Shown here: positions 20,332-20,748 of the stretch, piece by piece
Numbering within the stretch: position 1 is the stretch's first letter
Layout: every line of letters starts with the position of its first letter
DNA from: JALZEG01 sp046263255
GTDB taxonomy: Bacteria; Actinomycetota; CADDZG01; WHSQ01
Length of the DNA: 20,748 nucleotides
Assembly (NCBI GenBank): GCA_046263255.1
Contig: JBHELD010000013.1
Location: 1-20,748, forward strand
Direction of reading: 5' to 3'
Program-made: the position numbers and the translations under genes
The notes under the pieces: generated by a model
Databases searched by the model: none
Seen by the model: the letters and a program-made list of their open reading frames with translations, nothing else
What the model was told of the DNA's origin: nothing

Positions 20332-20748
<417 letters not shown>

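Overview
The window looks like a 20.7-kb chromosomal segment of a high-GC bacterium, most likely a deep-branching actinobacterium (Actinomycetota). This rests on very GC-rich third codon positions, an infC-rpmI-rplT-rRNA methyltransferase-kinase-pheST block, a DUF1844 gene next to infC, mpg next to tyrS, a ribH/hisG junction, and an rRNA leader element of actinobacterial type (CTTGAGAACTGAACAG) just before a 16S gene. I cannot place it in a class from sequence alone.

Layout. 1-136: outer end of an IS481-like insertion sequence; its transposase start points out of the window. 137-4708 (+): an FMN riboswitch and its expression platform, then a complete riboflavin operon ribD-ribE-ribBA-ribH, with hisG attached directly behind. 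4777-5352 (-): a DUF1844 protein, divergent from infC and apparently sharing one -10 region with it. 5375-6807 (+): infC leader with an intrinsic terminator, then infC (AUC start), rpmI and rplT. 6842-13290 (+): a tightly packed run of an rRNA/tRNA 2'-O-methyltransferase, a sensor-less histidine kinase, pheS, pheT, argF and a 3-methyladenine DNA glycosylase; three consecutive junctions are ATGA overlaps. 13449-16013 (-): a class A penicillin-binding protein with two PASTA domains. 16088-17299 (+): tyrS, divergent from the PBP gene. 17296-19188 (-): a secreted FG-GAP/VCBS-like repeat protein whose stop overlaps that of tyrS. 19295-19723 (-): a DUF983 zinc-ribbon membrane protein. 19724-20331: rRNA promoter and a structured leader with its own intrinsic terminator and a boxA-like element. 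20332 to the end (+): the first ~417 nt of 16S rRNA.

How it fits together. Most genes are housekeeping: riboflavin synthesis under FMN feedback, translation initiation and ribosomal proteins, aminoacyl-tRNA synthetases, and single genes from the histidine and arginine pathways. In better-known actinobacteria these two single genes sit beside hisE and inside an argCJBDF-RGH cluster, so the locus looks pared down.

The unusual signals are regulatory or residue-level: RNA switches in three leaders (rib, infC, rrn), an AUC start codon for infC, several genes with a -10-like box exactly 8 nt before an ATG (leaderless or nearly so), a histidine kinase with no sensor inside a translation operon, and a TyrRS whose HIGH motif reads TLGW. 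I found no CRISPR array, tRNA gene or defence island.
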